64,000 nucleotides of DNA from Nemophila menziesii (lineage: Eukaryota; Streptophyta; Magnoliopsida; Boraginales; Hydrophyllaceae), in assembly GCA_029959085.1 (NCBI GenBank), contig JARWIR010000011.1:12587840-12651839 (forward strand), given 5' to 3'. How positions within the stretch are numbered: the stretch's first letter is position 1; each line of letters opens with the position of its first letter. The notes below the pieces were generated by a model, which ran no database searches, was not told the origin of the DNA, and saw only the letters and a list, made by a program, of their open reading frames with translations. Of the stretch, positions 10,135 through 21,516 are shown piece by piece. The translations under genes and the position numbers were made by a program.

Positions 10135-10701
10135 TGGATTTTATATCATCAAAGGTTTTTATTGGGATTATTAGGGATGCACATTAAAAAGCATCAATAA
10201 TTGGGTTGAGTGAGAACATCTTCGAGTGAAAACTCAAGCTCTAGGGCGATTCGTTGATGGCTAGTGAGGAGAGAGCCAAAAGCTCACTTTTCATTATCCA
10301 AATATACCACACCCGTCCTTGAGCTAAGTTACAACCAAGACCTTAGGATTTCTAACTACTAGATGGAGAAACAATTGAGTTACTAGGTAGTAGGTAAGTG
10401 GACCATTGGATGCTGTATTTGGGACCTATGAACAACCTATAGCCATTAACCTGAACTAAGTTATCATCCTCTCCTTCTGGCATTGCAAAATTAATCTTAA
10501 CTTGAATTTATGGAATGTTGATTACATGTATATTAGGCATATTTGTGCATTATTTCTTGAGCATTACTACATGAGAATTTTTGGATTTTATGCTCTAGGA
10601 TCATTCATTATATTTTGTTCTTGTTTTCCTCTGACTTCTTCTTGTTTATTTTGACTACCTTACTGTTCTTTATTTTTATTTTATCGGGACGATACAACTT
10701 T

Positions 10702-10714
10702 GAGTTGGGGGTCT
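10702..10714 (+). other. Polypurine tract
   Basis: GAGTTGGGGGTCT immediately before the 3' LTR start TGATGTCTCC. This is the expected plus-strand priming site. The same tract with the same spacing precedes the 3' LTR of the pol-less element. Confidence 0.85.
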
Positions 10715-12195
10715 TGATGTCTCCTTATTTGTGATAATAAAATCTATTCATGAGACATCATTTTAGGCTTATTTATTAGTTTATAGGTTGATTTTAGCTT
10801 AGTTTAGTGCACTTTCCTATTTTGGGTCTTGATTTAGTAACATAATATTTTTAGAGCATATTGGGTTTAATTGTTTATTTAGTGTGAAGCTTTAAAGATA
10901 ATTATGGAGATTAATTAGATTCCAAGTAAAAGACTACAACTTATGGAAAGAGATTTGCATGGAAATTGGAGATAAAGGAAACAAAAGCTAAAAAGGTGGA
11001 AAAAGAAAAGCTGCCTAAATCTGGGATTCTGCATACACGTCCAAAGATATGCGTTTTACCTAAGAAATAAGCCGAATTTGGAGATTTCCTTCTTTAGGGT
11101 CAAGATAATTCTGTTGCGATTCTTTTGGTATCTTATGGAGCAAAAACCGACCAATAACGAAGAAGATACGCTCAAAACGGTCCAGCAGTATTTTCCTTAC
11201 GAATTTGAGTTGGGCTAGGAGTCCATTACTTGAAGTTATCTCCATCAAACGATTTAGGTCAACCTATACACTATAAATACAACCTCTTAACACTCTTAAA
11301 TCATCCTTGGTGAAACCTTAAGCCAAGAGGAAGCTTACAGCACAAGAGAGAAGTCTGGAAGGAGCTGTCATCAACAATGTCTTCTTCTACCTTTAGATTT
11401 TCAATTTCTTTCTTTTCTTTCATGAACTAATTTTCTTTAGCTTGAGTTTTAGGATATATGTATGAACCCTAGTTTTGATTGACATCTATCTAATTTGGGA
11501 ATTTAATGTTTTAAATAGAATTATAGTTTTTATTCTCTATTTATGTGTTTGGATTTATATTCTGTGTTCTTGTGGACTGCAGCCATTAGAATTACCATCT
11601 AGTAATTAGGTCACCATTGACAGCGGTGTTTAATTGCATGTTTAGCACATAACGTTTAGTTTTAGGTTTGATCTGACAACCCAACCTAGCTAGATAATCA
11701 CTATGGTTTAGTCTTTGTGACTATTTACCAATAACAGGAAAAGTTTGCTTATGAAGCCTTATTGACACAGGTAAATCCTATTTTAAACTACCGATAGCAT
11801 ATTGGGACCGATTAGGGAAATACTACATAATTCACACTTACATGTTTAAAACGGCAAAACTAGTGGGGATTATATGCTAACAACTTGAGCTATATTCTCA
11901 TATTACTTCTCTTTCATATTTACTTTCTAGTCTTTTAATTCTTAGTTTAACTTAGTTATTTAGAAAATCAAACAAAAATCTATTTGTCTTTACTCTTATT
12001 TGCGTTTAGTTGTTCTAGCTTTAATTATTCACACTTGATATTTGCATAAGATTCTCCTAACCTCTGTAGTGTCTGCGGAACGAATCTTTATCTAAAACTT
12101 GCATACGAACTGTATACTTGCAGAACCGTGCTCAGCTTAGGGTGTTTATTTGCACTTATTTTATACATTTTTTTATCACACCCTAGGCCCCACCA
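10715..12195 (+). repeat. 3' LTR of Athila-like element
   Basis: 1481 bp, TGATGTCTCC to GGCCCCACCA. TATA box at 11272-11279. It differs from the 5' LTR by scattered substitutions and a 1-bp length change in a T run. It is followed directly by the GTATC target duplication (12196-12200). Confidence 0.96.
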
Positions 12196-12200
12196 GTATC
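12196..12200. repeat. Target site duplication GTATC (right copy)
   Basis: GTATC at 12196-12200 matches GTATC at 974-978. This fixes the element boundaries and shows that 1-978 and 12196 onward were once contiguous. Confidence 0.93.
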
Positions 12201-12214
12201 ATATCCACTAACAA

Positions 12215-12931
12215 CTATAGGTTCATCATCTCTATCAACCTCAATAGGTTCTTCCTCATCATCGTATTATCCAAGGTGTCATCATCAATTTCCTCGTTTT
12301 CATCAATAAATGTATCAAAAGCCAATTCAACAAAAAAATGAGCAGGGTCAATCTCGATCTCCTCGGTGGATGCCAAGTTCACCGGATCGGAAATCGTCTC
12401 GGTGTTCACTAAAGGGATAATGACACTCGAGTCTCCAGTAGGCATGTATTCGGCACCGCATAACTCGGGACTCCATCCATGTCTATCGTTGAGTTCCCAT
12501 ACTACTTTCCACCCTTCTTGTGATTTCCATGAGTTAATCTCATCGATGTAAAATACTTTTTTTGCTTGAGTAGCTAAGATGTACGGCTCTGTTTCCCAAA
12601 AAAAATTAGACGTGTTAATAAGAGTTACCCCATTCGCTTCCCTCGGTTTACTCGTGTTATACCAATTACACTCAAATAGCACAACAGAACAGTCATCGTA
12701 AAATGTGACCTCTACAATCTTGACCAATTCACCGTAATAAGGTTTTCCTTCATAGATGGTGCATACCCCGTAATCTTGTGTCACCCTTGTTTCACCCTTT
12801 TCACGAGTAACCCATTTAACACCATTCACAACACATGAATCGTACTTATAAACTGCACCATAGGACTTACTAGCCAATGAAATCATCTCACTTGTAGCGA
12901 ATGCATCACCTTCTTTTTCCATTTCATAAAC
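12215..12931 (-). pseudogene. CACTA transposase C-terminal DUF4216 region
   Basis: Minus-strand exon opening at 12931 after a likely 72-bp intron (12932-13003). The translation EMEKEGDAFATSEMISLASK and YGVCTIYEGKPYYGELVKI, then FYDDCSVVLFECNWYNT, matches the DUF4216 domain that ends plant CACTA TNP2 proteins. It is followed by an acidic tail (FIDENEEIDDDTLDN) and a stop at 12215. The stop is only 15 bp from the Athila target site, so the retrotransposon landed just behind the transposase gene. This exon itself is open. Confidence 0.85.
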
Positions 12932-13003
12932 CTACAAGCATAAACAATTATAAAAATGTTGTCTAAAATGGAATATTAATTTTGTATTTGAATGGATCTA
13001 TAC

Positions 13004-13890
13004 CTTATGCAGAAACCAGTCTCGGAAATTTTGCCGGTGTTTCCTATCTGTATTGGCTACAGTACCCGATAGCGTGGCTTTGTGTTCTCTGCACATTTGA
13101 CGATCAAACTGAATACATTTTTCATAATGAATAAACATTTAATAAATAAATTGAAAACTTACGTCATCAAATGTTGGATTTCATCGCAATTAAGTAGGAT
13201 ATACCAGTCGATTTGCTCCTTCTCGTTGTATTGCAAATTACCATACTCTTTTTTACCTAAAGGAATACATTGGCTCTTAAATACGGACAAATCTTTAGGT
13301 TGAGCTTCGATCTCGGTATATCTACCCGGATCATTAAACTTTGTTTTTTCTTCTTTAAGGTAACGCGATATGAATGTCAAAGTCTCCTCCACAACGTATC
13401 CCTCGACGATTGAACCCTCCGGCCTAGCCGGGTTTCGTATATACTCCTTTAATTACTTTAGATACCGCTCAAATGGGTACATCCAACGCATCTGAACCGG
13501 TCCCCCTAACAAAGTTTCGTCGTATAAATGTATGACCAGGTGGATCATTATATCGAAAAACGCGGGAGGTAAAATTATCTCCAATCTACACATAACTTCA
13601 ACCACTTTCACCTTCCCCTTTTCTATCTCTTTCCTACTCAGATTTTTATTACACACAACTCTAAACACGTTTGTTAGCCCGATAATCGCGTCACTAATCG
13701 CTTTGTCTTCGAAAAGCCCTGGGATACTAGCCACAAATAGGTACTGCATCATCACGTGACAGTCGTGAGATTTCATTCCTATAATCTTGCCCAAGTCACT
13801 TTAAACGTTATTTCTCAAACTCGATGCGAATCCATCGGGAAACTTCTGTGCCTTCAGCCAGTCAAGAAATACTTTTCGTTTTTCCGTTGA
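13004..13890 (-). pseudogene. CACTA transposase DUF4218 region, with stops
   Basis: Downstream of the TNP2 core on the minus strand. The translation shows GKIIGMKSHDCHVMMQYLF, LPPAFFDIMIHLVIHLYDE and PVQMRWMYPFERYLK, typical of the DUF4218 domain. After a TAA at 13453 the same frame continues LKEYIRNPARPEGSIVEGYV and EETLTFISRYL, where relatives have no stop. Another TAA lies near 13801. The region ends with WYILLNCDEIQHL and, beyond an intron-like gap, FDRQMCREHKATLSG and FRDWFLHK next to a donor GTATAG at 13003. The intron calls are by eye. Confidence 0.82.
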
Positions 13891-15048
13891 TTACGTATAA
13901 TTAGATCGAGTCAGTATTTGTTTACCATTTCTCTCTATCAACCACAAATCTGGCCTGATGTTCATATCCTTAAGATCAATTCTCGCTTTCACGTTGTCTT
14001 TGTTAAGTTTCCCATCAAGACCTATAACTGTGCCGAGAAGAGCATCACACACATTTTTCTCGCAATGCATGACACCAATGTTATGTTTCAAAAAAATTTC
14101 GGACCAATAAGGTAAACGATAAAAGGTACTCTTTTTATTCCAATTGAATACATGAGGACCAGTCTGTCTCACGATCTTTCCCCCAAAATCCTTGTGTTTC
14201 CCGGGAAGCACAATGGGAAGCCCATCTAACTGTGTCTGAATATCGGCATGTCTATATTTCTTTGGTGGGCCCCTACAATCAGATTTCTTGTACAAACCAT
14301 TTTCTCTTCTAAATCAATGGCCGATAGGTAACCAACGTCTATGGTCGAAGTAAGCAACCCCTTTCTTCACACTCACTGACGGAGTAGAATCCATGCATTC
14401 TGGACAAGCTTTGTAACCTTGACCCGACCATCCCGAGGTGTATGACCTAGCGGGAAAATCGTTAGTCGTAGACAACAAAAAAACCTTCATCGTAAACTCT
14501 TCCTTCTTGTGGGCATCATAAGTATGAATCCCTTTATCCCACAACTCGTCCAAGTCATCTATAACAGGTCGAAGAAAGACGTCCATGTCCTTGCCGGGTG
14601 AACGGGGTCCCGGAATCAACAAACAAAGGTGGAATGTCGTCTCCTTCATACACTCCCACGGTGGTAAGTTGTAGACGGTCAATATAACCGGCAACATGTT
14701 GTACGAGTTGTTCTGCATAGAGAAAGGGCAAAAGCCATCGATACCCAAACCCAAGAAGACGTTTCGAGGTTCACTAGCAAACTCAGGATGTAACTGAACA
14801 AATCTCTTCCAACTATCGCCGTCAACCGGATGACGAAACAAATCTAGATCTGTATTCTTCCTTGTTTGGTGCCAGATCATATTTTCGGCAGTCTGTCTCG
14901 AAGCATAAAGTCGCTGCAGCCAAGGGGCAATCGGGAAATATCTGAGTTTCTTATGCGCTAATTTCAGACCCTTCTTCGGGTCCCATCTGGATTCACTACA
15001 TACTAGGACACTTTTCGAGGGAGGCATTCTCCTTGTAAAACAAAGCAC
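13891..15048 (-). pseudogene. CACTA transposase TNP2 core (Transposase_21)
   Basis: Core TNP2 domain on the minus strand. It shows CSESRWDPKKG, RYFPIAPWLQRLYAS, WHQTRKNTDLDLFRHPVDG (the DGxxW region follows), FLGLGIDGFCPFSMQNNSYN, MLPVILTVYNLPPWECMKE, LLIPGPRSPGKDMDVFLRP and TSGWSGQGYKACPEC. A TGA at 14314-14316 interrupts the conserved HRRWLPIGH(stop)FRREN. The same frame then runs on through GKIVRQTGPHVFNWNKKSTF and IGVMHCEKNVCDALLGT to a TAA at 13891. The N-terminal portion is separated by a 1-base frameshift near 15005. Confidence 0.88.
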
Positions 15049-15688
15049 AATCGTTCAGGCAAACATCGATGGTATTGTAACCTATACCTAAACTTTTTAA
15101 CTTATCGTTGCACGCCTCGTATGACTCGGGCAAGGTATGATGTTTGGGCAACACATGGCACAAAAGATCAAGCAACTCGGTGAAAGACGTGTTAGTCCAC
15201 TTGTTCCTCGCCTTCACGTGCATTAGCTTCGCAATGAAATTTAATGAACTCATTACATCACAACCAGGGTATAACTCGGTCTCAAAATCGGAAAACATCG
15301 TTTCGAATTTTCCACGTGCTGAACTGTTTGAGTCTGTCATCTCGGTGTCACCGGAATGACCACCAACCTCGTAATAAGGTCTCAAATCCTCGTATACATC
15401 CAACATTTCATTTCCTTCATATCGAGTCTCGGGAATATCCTCGATCTTACCATGCTTTGTCCAAATATCATACGTCTCCAAAAACCCAAACTGTAGAAGA
15501 TGTGACCTAACTTTGACCACTGTATACCGACGATAATTCGAACACTCATTACACGGACAAAAAATTGTTTCTTCATCAGGTTGTTTATTTTTTTGAGCAA
15601 AAGCGAGGAATGCTTCTATCCCCTTAAAAAATTGAAGCGAAACTTTATGAGCGGTACCAATCCAACTTTTATCAATACCCGAAGCCAT
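14996..15688 (-). pseudogene. CACTA transposase N-terminal (transposase-associated domain)
   Basis: It opens with ATG at 15688 (MASGIDKSWIG). The first 80 residues are the transposase-associated domain found before TNP2: a W-I-G start, FAQKNKQPDEETIFCPCNEC, VVKVRSHLLQFGF and YDIWTKHG. A variable acidic stretch follows, then LYPGCDVMSSLNFIAKLMHV, FTELLDLLCHVLP and CLNDCALFYKENASLEKCP. The frame is lost just after KCP, where the TNP2 core continues in another frame (VCSESRWD). It therefore belongs with the downstream pieces as one broken gene. Confidence 0.88.
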
Positions 15689-15749
15689 AGTCAACTATTC
15701 CAATATGAAAGAATAAAACATAAATGTCTCATAAATAAAATGAATTTTT

Positions 15750-16050
15750 TTTATTACATCACCAAATAAATACATAAAAATAAAATGAAAAAATTATTAC
15801 ATCACCGATTACATAAATGAATATAAAATGAAAAAAATTATTACATAACCGATTAAATAAATAAATATAAAATGAAAAAAATTAATACATCACCGATTAA
15901 ATAAATAAATATAAAATTAAAAGCAGATAAAATATTACATCACCAAATAAATGCATAAATATAAAATTAAAAACATACAAAATATAACATCACAAAATAA
16001 ATACATAAATAAAAAATTAAAAGCATACAAAATATAACATCACTAAATAA
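15750..16050. repeat. AT-rich tandem repeat, about 7 units of 44-51 bp
   Basis: Units such as ATTATTACATCACC followed by AAATAAATA and ATAAAAT repeat head to tail upstream of the transposase ATG. No ORF. Confidence 0.85.
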
Positions 16051-16097
16051 ATATATATCCTATTTATGCTTTTATGTCTCATACAATAATATATCAT

Positions 16098-16100
<3 letters not shown>

Positions 16101-16155
<55 letters not shown>
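16101..16155. repeat. (AT)n microsatellite
   Basis: Roughly 27 uninterrupted AT dinucleotides. Confidence 0.95.
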
Positions 16156-16160
<5 letters not shown>

Positions 16161-16258
16161 AGTCACATAAAATTATAAGATGATTAGAGATATATACATA
16201 GTGATATTATATATTTAGCATTAACTATACAATTGTAATCAAATAAGATAAAGATGAA

Positions 16259-16540
16259 AAAGACACCTACTTTTGGGCAAATTTGGAAGGAAAAATTGAT
16301 AATTGAGGCGGTCTCACGTTGTTGTTTAACCCGGAAAAGCTTGTCCACGTGTTGAAATACCTAATAAGTGATACTATTTACCATTAACTACACAATTGCA
16401 TGAAAGTAAAAGAAATTTGAAAGAGTTTTATGAAACAAAAAATACCTACTTTTAGACAAATTTGGAAGGAAAAATTGATAATTGAGGCGGTCCCACGTTG
16501 TTGTTTGACCCGGGAAAGCTTTTCCAAGTCTTGAAATAAT
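16259..16540 (-). repeat. About 100-bp direct duplication upstream of the transposase gene
   Basis: 16259-16363 and 16438-16540 both carry CCTACTTTT, TTGGAAGGAAAAATTGATAA and GAGGCGGTC followed by CACGTTGTTGTTT, CCCGG and AAAGCTT. They are about 179 bp apart. They lie between the terminal repeats and the transposase start, so they may contain promoter or leader elements. Confidence 0.75.
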
Positions 16541-16654
16541 TTTTGATGATAAATTGTGGAAAAAAATTGGGAGAGTTTTGAGAGAAAGAAAGAGAAATTA
16601 TAAAATAATGGTGTTTTGAGTATCCCAATTCGCAACTTGCTGTAATATATACGT

Positions 16655-17004
16655 ACCACTACTCGCGACTACACGAGTAGTCGCCAAAGACTCAAAAGTA
16701 GTCGTTAGAAATAACTACTAACGACTACATTATGTAGTCGTTAAATAATCCAACATCTAGCGACTACACGTTGGCGGTGGGAAATTAATTAAAAAATACT
16801 AAAACCCACTAGCGACTACGTTCTACGTATTAACGACTACTTCTTGTAGTCGTTAAAAACAAAAATTACTAACGACTACAAGGTAGTCGAGAAACATACC
16901 ATGTAGTCGTTAAACACATGTAGTCGCTAGTGGTGCTTGTCTTTAGCGACTACTTCGCGTAGTCGCTAGTAGTTTAGTCGCTAGAGGCTTGCGCTGTAGT
17001 AGTG
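16655..17004 (-). repeat. CACTA terminal inverted repeat and subterminal repeats
   Basis: At least a dozen GTAGTCGCTA, GTAGTCGTTA and inverse TAGCGACTAC or TAACGACTAC motifs in both orientations, often as close inverted pairs (for example around 16725-16745 and 16955-16970). The right end is GTAGTAGTG at 17004. Such arrays bind the second CACTA protein (TnpA-type) in known systems. Confidence 0.85.
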
Positions 17005-17056
17005 ATTGGTGGAGCCTCAAGTGAAAGTGAGGAGTCTTGTGGTGATTGTGGTGTAG
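17005..17056 (+). pseudogene. ZF-HD homeodomain gene fragment, copy A (cut by CACTA)
   Basis: Only the last codons remain: GGASSESEESCGD and the stop TAG at 17054-17056, matching the end of the copy at 20393-20611. The CACTA terminus abuts it at 17004, so the upstream part was displaced by that insertion and lies beyond the left edge of the window. Confidence 0.7.
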
Positions 17057-20000
17057 AGACTGATCTTCATTGGGTTTGGTTGTTTGAGGTTTTTTTCTTT
17101 TTCTATTTCGGTTTAACCGGTTAAAAAATTCACTGAAAAAATCATATTAGTGTTTTATGTTTTAGTGGTACAAATTAGAGATTAAGGTAAATTTAATTAG
17201 CTCGTTTGAATCTCTAGAGTTATGTTCATTTGTCCTCTTTGTTCTCACCTTAGTTAAACTAAACCATTTTCACAGCTTATGTAACTTCTTTTTTAGTTTA
17301 GTATACATATATACTTTTAATCAAAATAAGGGGCCTAATTTAAATTTTTACTTTAAACTTTCAAATTCCTAGATTCTGGTTTAAGTAACGCTGTAAAACC
17401 AGAAATAATCTACAAGGATTGATGCGTAATAATATATATTTCATGGCAAATAATAACTAAAACAATATGTACATTGAATAAGTATCACCTTTGTATATTA
17501 TTAACAGTAAATTGTGTACAAAAAATTAGTACCACACCAAATTGTGGACGTAAACAGTAATAGCAAGAGAACATAATCAATTAATTAAAAAATCGTGATG
17601 TAATAAAGGAGTTATGCATTTATTAAGAGACTGTGAAAGCAACCTCAAGAAACTCTTCTAAGATGAGTTTGACTAACAAAAAGAATAAAAAAAGGAAGAG
17701 AATAGTTTGAAGTTCTATGATTAACGTTATGTATTATACTTATTTTTATTGTCCAAAAAAACGACTATATTTGTTTTTTATTTGAACTGCCCAAAAAAGT
17801 TACTTATCTCAAAATATACTATTTTATTTTCTATTGGTTTATTTAAAAGATATTAAAATGATTTAATATTTGAAACATAAATAGATAATTATATTATATG
17901 AAAATAAAATATATATATATATATAATATTTATAATTACATATATATTTTTATTTAAGTTAATTAAATCAAAATATAAATTTGAATATTGTAAAAAATAA
18001 TTTCCGTGTGTAAGTATATTATTATAAGTAAAAATATAAATAATAATATTTTATATAATTAATGCTAGTGAAAAAATATTTATTTTAATCTAACTAGGTT
18101 ATTATACTTATAGATAGAGTTTTAGTTGACATGGAGATTTTACAGATTATCATTGGGTGAAAACTTGTTAAAATTATTTGAGGAAATACACATGTCAAAC
18201 ACACAAATCATAATAGAGCAACGAATTAATTCACAAATTTTATGAAAATAATTCCAATTAAGATTTTGAGACTGTGAAATCTCAGGTCGTCAATAACTAG
18301 ATTAGGATTAATTATTTAAGTATAATTATAGGTGTATGACCACTTAAGTTGGCCAAGTATAAAACGTATTAATAGTAAATGAATCAATGAGACAAGTTCT
18401 CACATTCGGTTTTAATTTACAATTTTGGAATACATTTACCGTGGTAAGTTCTAATATCTTGAATATCATTATTTAAAATGATCTATTTGAAATCTCACGC
18501 AAGTGAAAATGAATAGACGATCGCACGAGGAAAGTAACCTAACGACAAATGAAATTATTTTAAAAATATGAGTCCAAAAGTAATGACGTTGAAAGAAAAA
18601 TACATGATTTAAAAAAAGACTCCGATGATAATTGATTTTTTAGAAAATACTCGCACAAACAACAAATGGCAAGAAAACCAAAACCAAACAATGGATCAAA
18701 ATAAATAAAAAATCGTAATCAACTCCATAAAAAATAATACTCAAAACAACAAAGTTAACTACCACAATACTTAAATATTCTTAAAAAATAAATGACACTA
18801 TATTTGTAAGATAAATTAATTGAAAATAATTCTACTAAAAATTAATTAATTGAGAAGATTTAGTCAAATAATAAGATAAATTGATACTCGTGTCTAACAA
18901 CAACATGACCTAGAAAACTAACCTCTTGGCCCATAACCCATAAACCCAATCCATTATAAATAATCAGATCCCATCTTAACCTAAAAAAATGCCATACTTT
19001 AAATTTGTCGATCCACTATATGGAATGCCGAAGCCTACTCTATCCTTTCTCATGCTACCTTTGTTTTATCGTGTATGTATTTTTTAGGTAATTGATTTTA
19101 TTAGAGATTATTTTCTAAAAATAAAATAATTGCCTATTTTTATTACAGGGTGGGGGTAACCAGCCCAGATCCGCTAGTGTATAAAATAATTAGTAATTTT
19201 AAAGCGAAAGAAAAATATTAATTTAGCTAATTAAGTATAATTAGTTGTGTTGTTTTTTCTTTAATTGTACTTAGATGAATTATTATATATTTCAGTATTT
19301 TTTTAATAACTTTTTGGTTGCATCTATTCAAAAATTAGATTGATAAATAATTATAAGATAATTTTAATTTAGTGTGTTCATTCACTTATAGCAATCAAAT
19401 CATTATTTGATGTAATTTTGATAGTGAAATTTAATGAGATGTGTATAAAAAATATTTAATGTATATTCTATATGTTGCATAGGAACTCACGTCAAGAATA
19501 ATATTATTACAAGACAAAAAGAAAAAAGAATAAGATAGTTGAACATGCCATTTCAATCAACCACCACAATCTAATTAATTATTAAGGTAAGATTCTTGTT
19601 AGTTTAGATTAAAATTTATAGATTTTTATCTTTTTTCTAAAGGCCGTGTGCAGTATTAGCATATTAAGTGGAATTTTTTCATTTCTTGTATAATTTGATG
19701 GAAAAAGTAGTAGACTAATATTGATTCATAAATGCACGCAACACATTAAGTTATTTGGTGATCATCCTAATTAGGTTTTTTAGTTTTTAAACCATGAATT
19801 AATTTATTTTTATGTTAAGAAACAAGTTATTATTTTATACTAAAAAATTATTAGTTATATGTAATTGATCTATCGTTAGGCATATTATGATGTTTTATTA
19901 TCAAACTGATTTTTTTAATATATTTGATTTTGATGATATAATAAAAAACTATCAGATTGAAAATTGCCTAAATTATAAGTAATGAATTGTTTCAATTTTC

Positions 20001-20392
20001 TCGATACACTCACATTTTCTCTATTCAATATTACTTCTATATTTATTAATTTTTTTGTGTAATAATGTGTTCAATGACAAAGTTTACTTTTTCAATGCTG
20101 ATTCCACCTGTTTAATTAGTTACTATTTTTTTAATATGGTCGGGTTGTATTGAATGAGAGAGATTTATTTCTTTTGTACATATGACTTAGTTATTCTCTA
20201 TACTTTTTTTTTGTGTTAATTGAAAAATGGGTCCCTGTGTTATGTGAAATAGCAAAAGATATCCATGTTATACATTAAGATTAACATTACAAATATACCA
20301 TACATGCAAGTATATTAGGTAAATTTGGAATAACATACATTTATGTTATACTTCGTGATTCACAAGTAATATACTTCATGATACGAAACTAA
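17057..20392. other. AT-rich noncoding part of the composite unit (copies A/B)
   Basis: No credible ORF. 17057-17660 is the 3' flank of the ZF-HD fragment. At about 17660 it jumps to the GATGAGTTTGACTAAC module, skipping everything present between 21215 and 26905 in the full copy (deletion with a few bases of shared AAGA). The remainder, including CCCATAACCCATAAACCC (about 18940), recurs near 33210, 39975, 50575 and 52640. Confidence 0.7.
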
Positions 20393-20611
20393 GAAGAGAT
20401 TGAAGCCCTTTGCAATGATGTCGGCGTCGATAAAACTGTGTTGAAAGTGTGGCTACACAATAACATAGCCACGCTTGGTTCCGATTCTGCCACCCTAATT
20501 ACCACAACCACCACCTCCGTTGCTCCAAAGTTTCGCAGCCGCAAGAAGGGTATCAATATTGGTGGAGCCTCAAGTGCAAGTGAGGAGTCTCGTGGTGATC
20601 ATGTGGTGTAG
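20393..20611 (+). pseudogene. ZF-HD homeodomain gene fragment, copy B (C-terminal end, frame open)
   Basis: 73 in-frame codons ending in TAG at 20611. The start EEIEALCNDVGVDKTVLKVW followed by LHNN is the second half of a ZF-HD homeodomain, whose recognition helix normally reads VFKVWMHNNK. A Thr-rich stretch, then APKFRSRKKGINIGGASS and ASEESRGDHVV follow. The first half of the homeodomain and the zinc-finger dimerisation domain are missing upstream, and there is no ATG, so it cannot encode a functional factor alone. It is most likely a gene piece captured and then amplified with the surrounding repeat. Orientation is the same as the neighbouring gag. Confidence 0.8.
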
Positions 20612-21516
20612 AGACTCGATCTTTGTTGGGTTTGGTTGTTTGAGTTTTTTTTCTTTTTCTATTCTAGTTTAGCCGGTTAAAAATGTGAAAAAATCATATT
20701 AGTGATTTAAGTTTTAGAGCTACAAATTAGAGATTAAGGTAAATTTAATTAATTCGTTTAAATCTCTAGAGTTATGTTTATTTATCCTCTTAGTTCTTAA
20801 ATAAGTTAAACTAAACCATTTTCACAACTTATGTAACTTCTTTTATAGTTTACTATACATATATACTTTTTATCAAAATAAGGGGCCTAATTTAAATTTT
20901 TACTTAGAACCTTCAAATTCCCAGATTCTGGTTTGAGTAACTCTGTAAACCCATAAATAATCTACAAGGATTGATGCATAAAAATAATTTTCTTGGTAAA
21001 AAATAACTAAAACAAAATGTACATTGGATAGATATTACCTTTGTAAATTATTAAAAGTAAATTATGTATAAACAATTTAGTACCACACCAAATTGTGGAC
21101 ATAAACAGTAATAGCAAGAGAACATAATAGATTAATAAAAAAATCATGTGCTGTAATAAAGGATTTGTGCATTGATGAAGAGACTGTGAAAGCAACCTCA
21201 AGAAACTCTTCTAAGAGTTTGATAATACCTGGAAACTCTATTTGATACTGCAAGCTAACATGTTTGCTCCTTGTATTTAATCTCTTTATTCCTTATTGTA
21301 AAATTTATAATATAAGTGACTAAATTGTCGAAAAAGTAAATGGACAATATTGGTCATTTCCCCTTTTTTTATCTAATCTAAGTTTTGTGATGTTTGACCA
21401 TGTCACAAAACAAATGAAGAGACTAGTGCTCACCGATCATCTGTATCAAAGATTGAAGCAGTAGGAAGTTGAGAACAGAGAGAAATTAAAGTAAACTTAA
21501 AACTCTAGTATTATTT
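20612..21516. other. Noncoding flank downstream of the ZF-HD fragment
   Basis: Starts with a T-rich stretch and CGGTTAAAAA. It includes GGGGCCTAATTTAAATTTTT (20882) and is repeated at 17057, 34882 and 43239. It probably includes the donor gene's 3' UTR. No ORF. Confidence 0.6.

Larger units (their letters stand above)
979..12195 (+). mobile_element. Complete Athila-like Ty3/gypsy LTR retrotransposon, coding-defective
   Basis: An 11,217-bp element with all structural landmarks. The two LTRs (979-2460 and 10715-12195) begin TGATGTCTCC and end CCCCACCA. It has a tRNA-Asp-type primer site just inside the 5' LTR, a gag-protease-RT-RNase H-integrase reading region, a purine tract before the 3' LTR, and a 5-bp target duplication GTATC at 974-978 and 12196-12200. 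Primer site, FMDD reverse transcriptase and domain order fit the Athila/Calypso lineage. By eye the LTRs differ at roughly 30-40 positions (2-3%), so it is not a very recent insertion. Gag-pol has two nonsense codons and a frameshift, so this copy cannot make its own full polyprotein. It sits inside a CACTA transposon. Confidence 0.96.
12201..17004 (-). mobile_element. CACTA (En/Spm) DNA transposon, right part, split by the Athila insertion
   Basis: The terminus on the minus strand begins CACTACTACAGCGCAAGC at 17004. It is followed by about 340 bp of subterminal GTAGTCGYTA repeats, an AT-rich upstream region and the transposase pseudogene. The element continues beyond the Athila insertion into 1-973 and off the window. 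Outside the terminus, ATTGGTGGAGCC continues a ZF-HD fragment. Uninterrupted copies read CAATATTGGTGG or AACATTGGTGG, so the 3-bp target is probably ATT, as expected for CACTA. Confidence 0.88.

Noticed and set aside
17057..20392. tRNA or small-RNA genes in the AT-rich stretches
   Set aside because: No cloverleaf or A/B-box patterns could be supported by eye.
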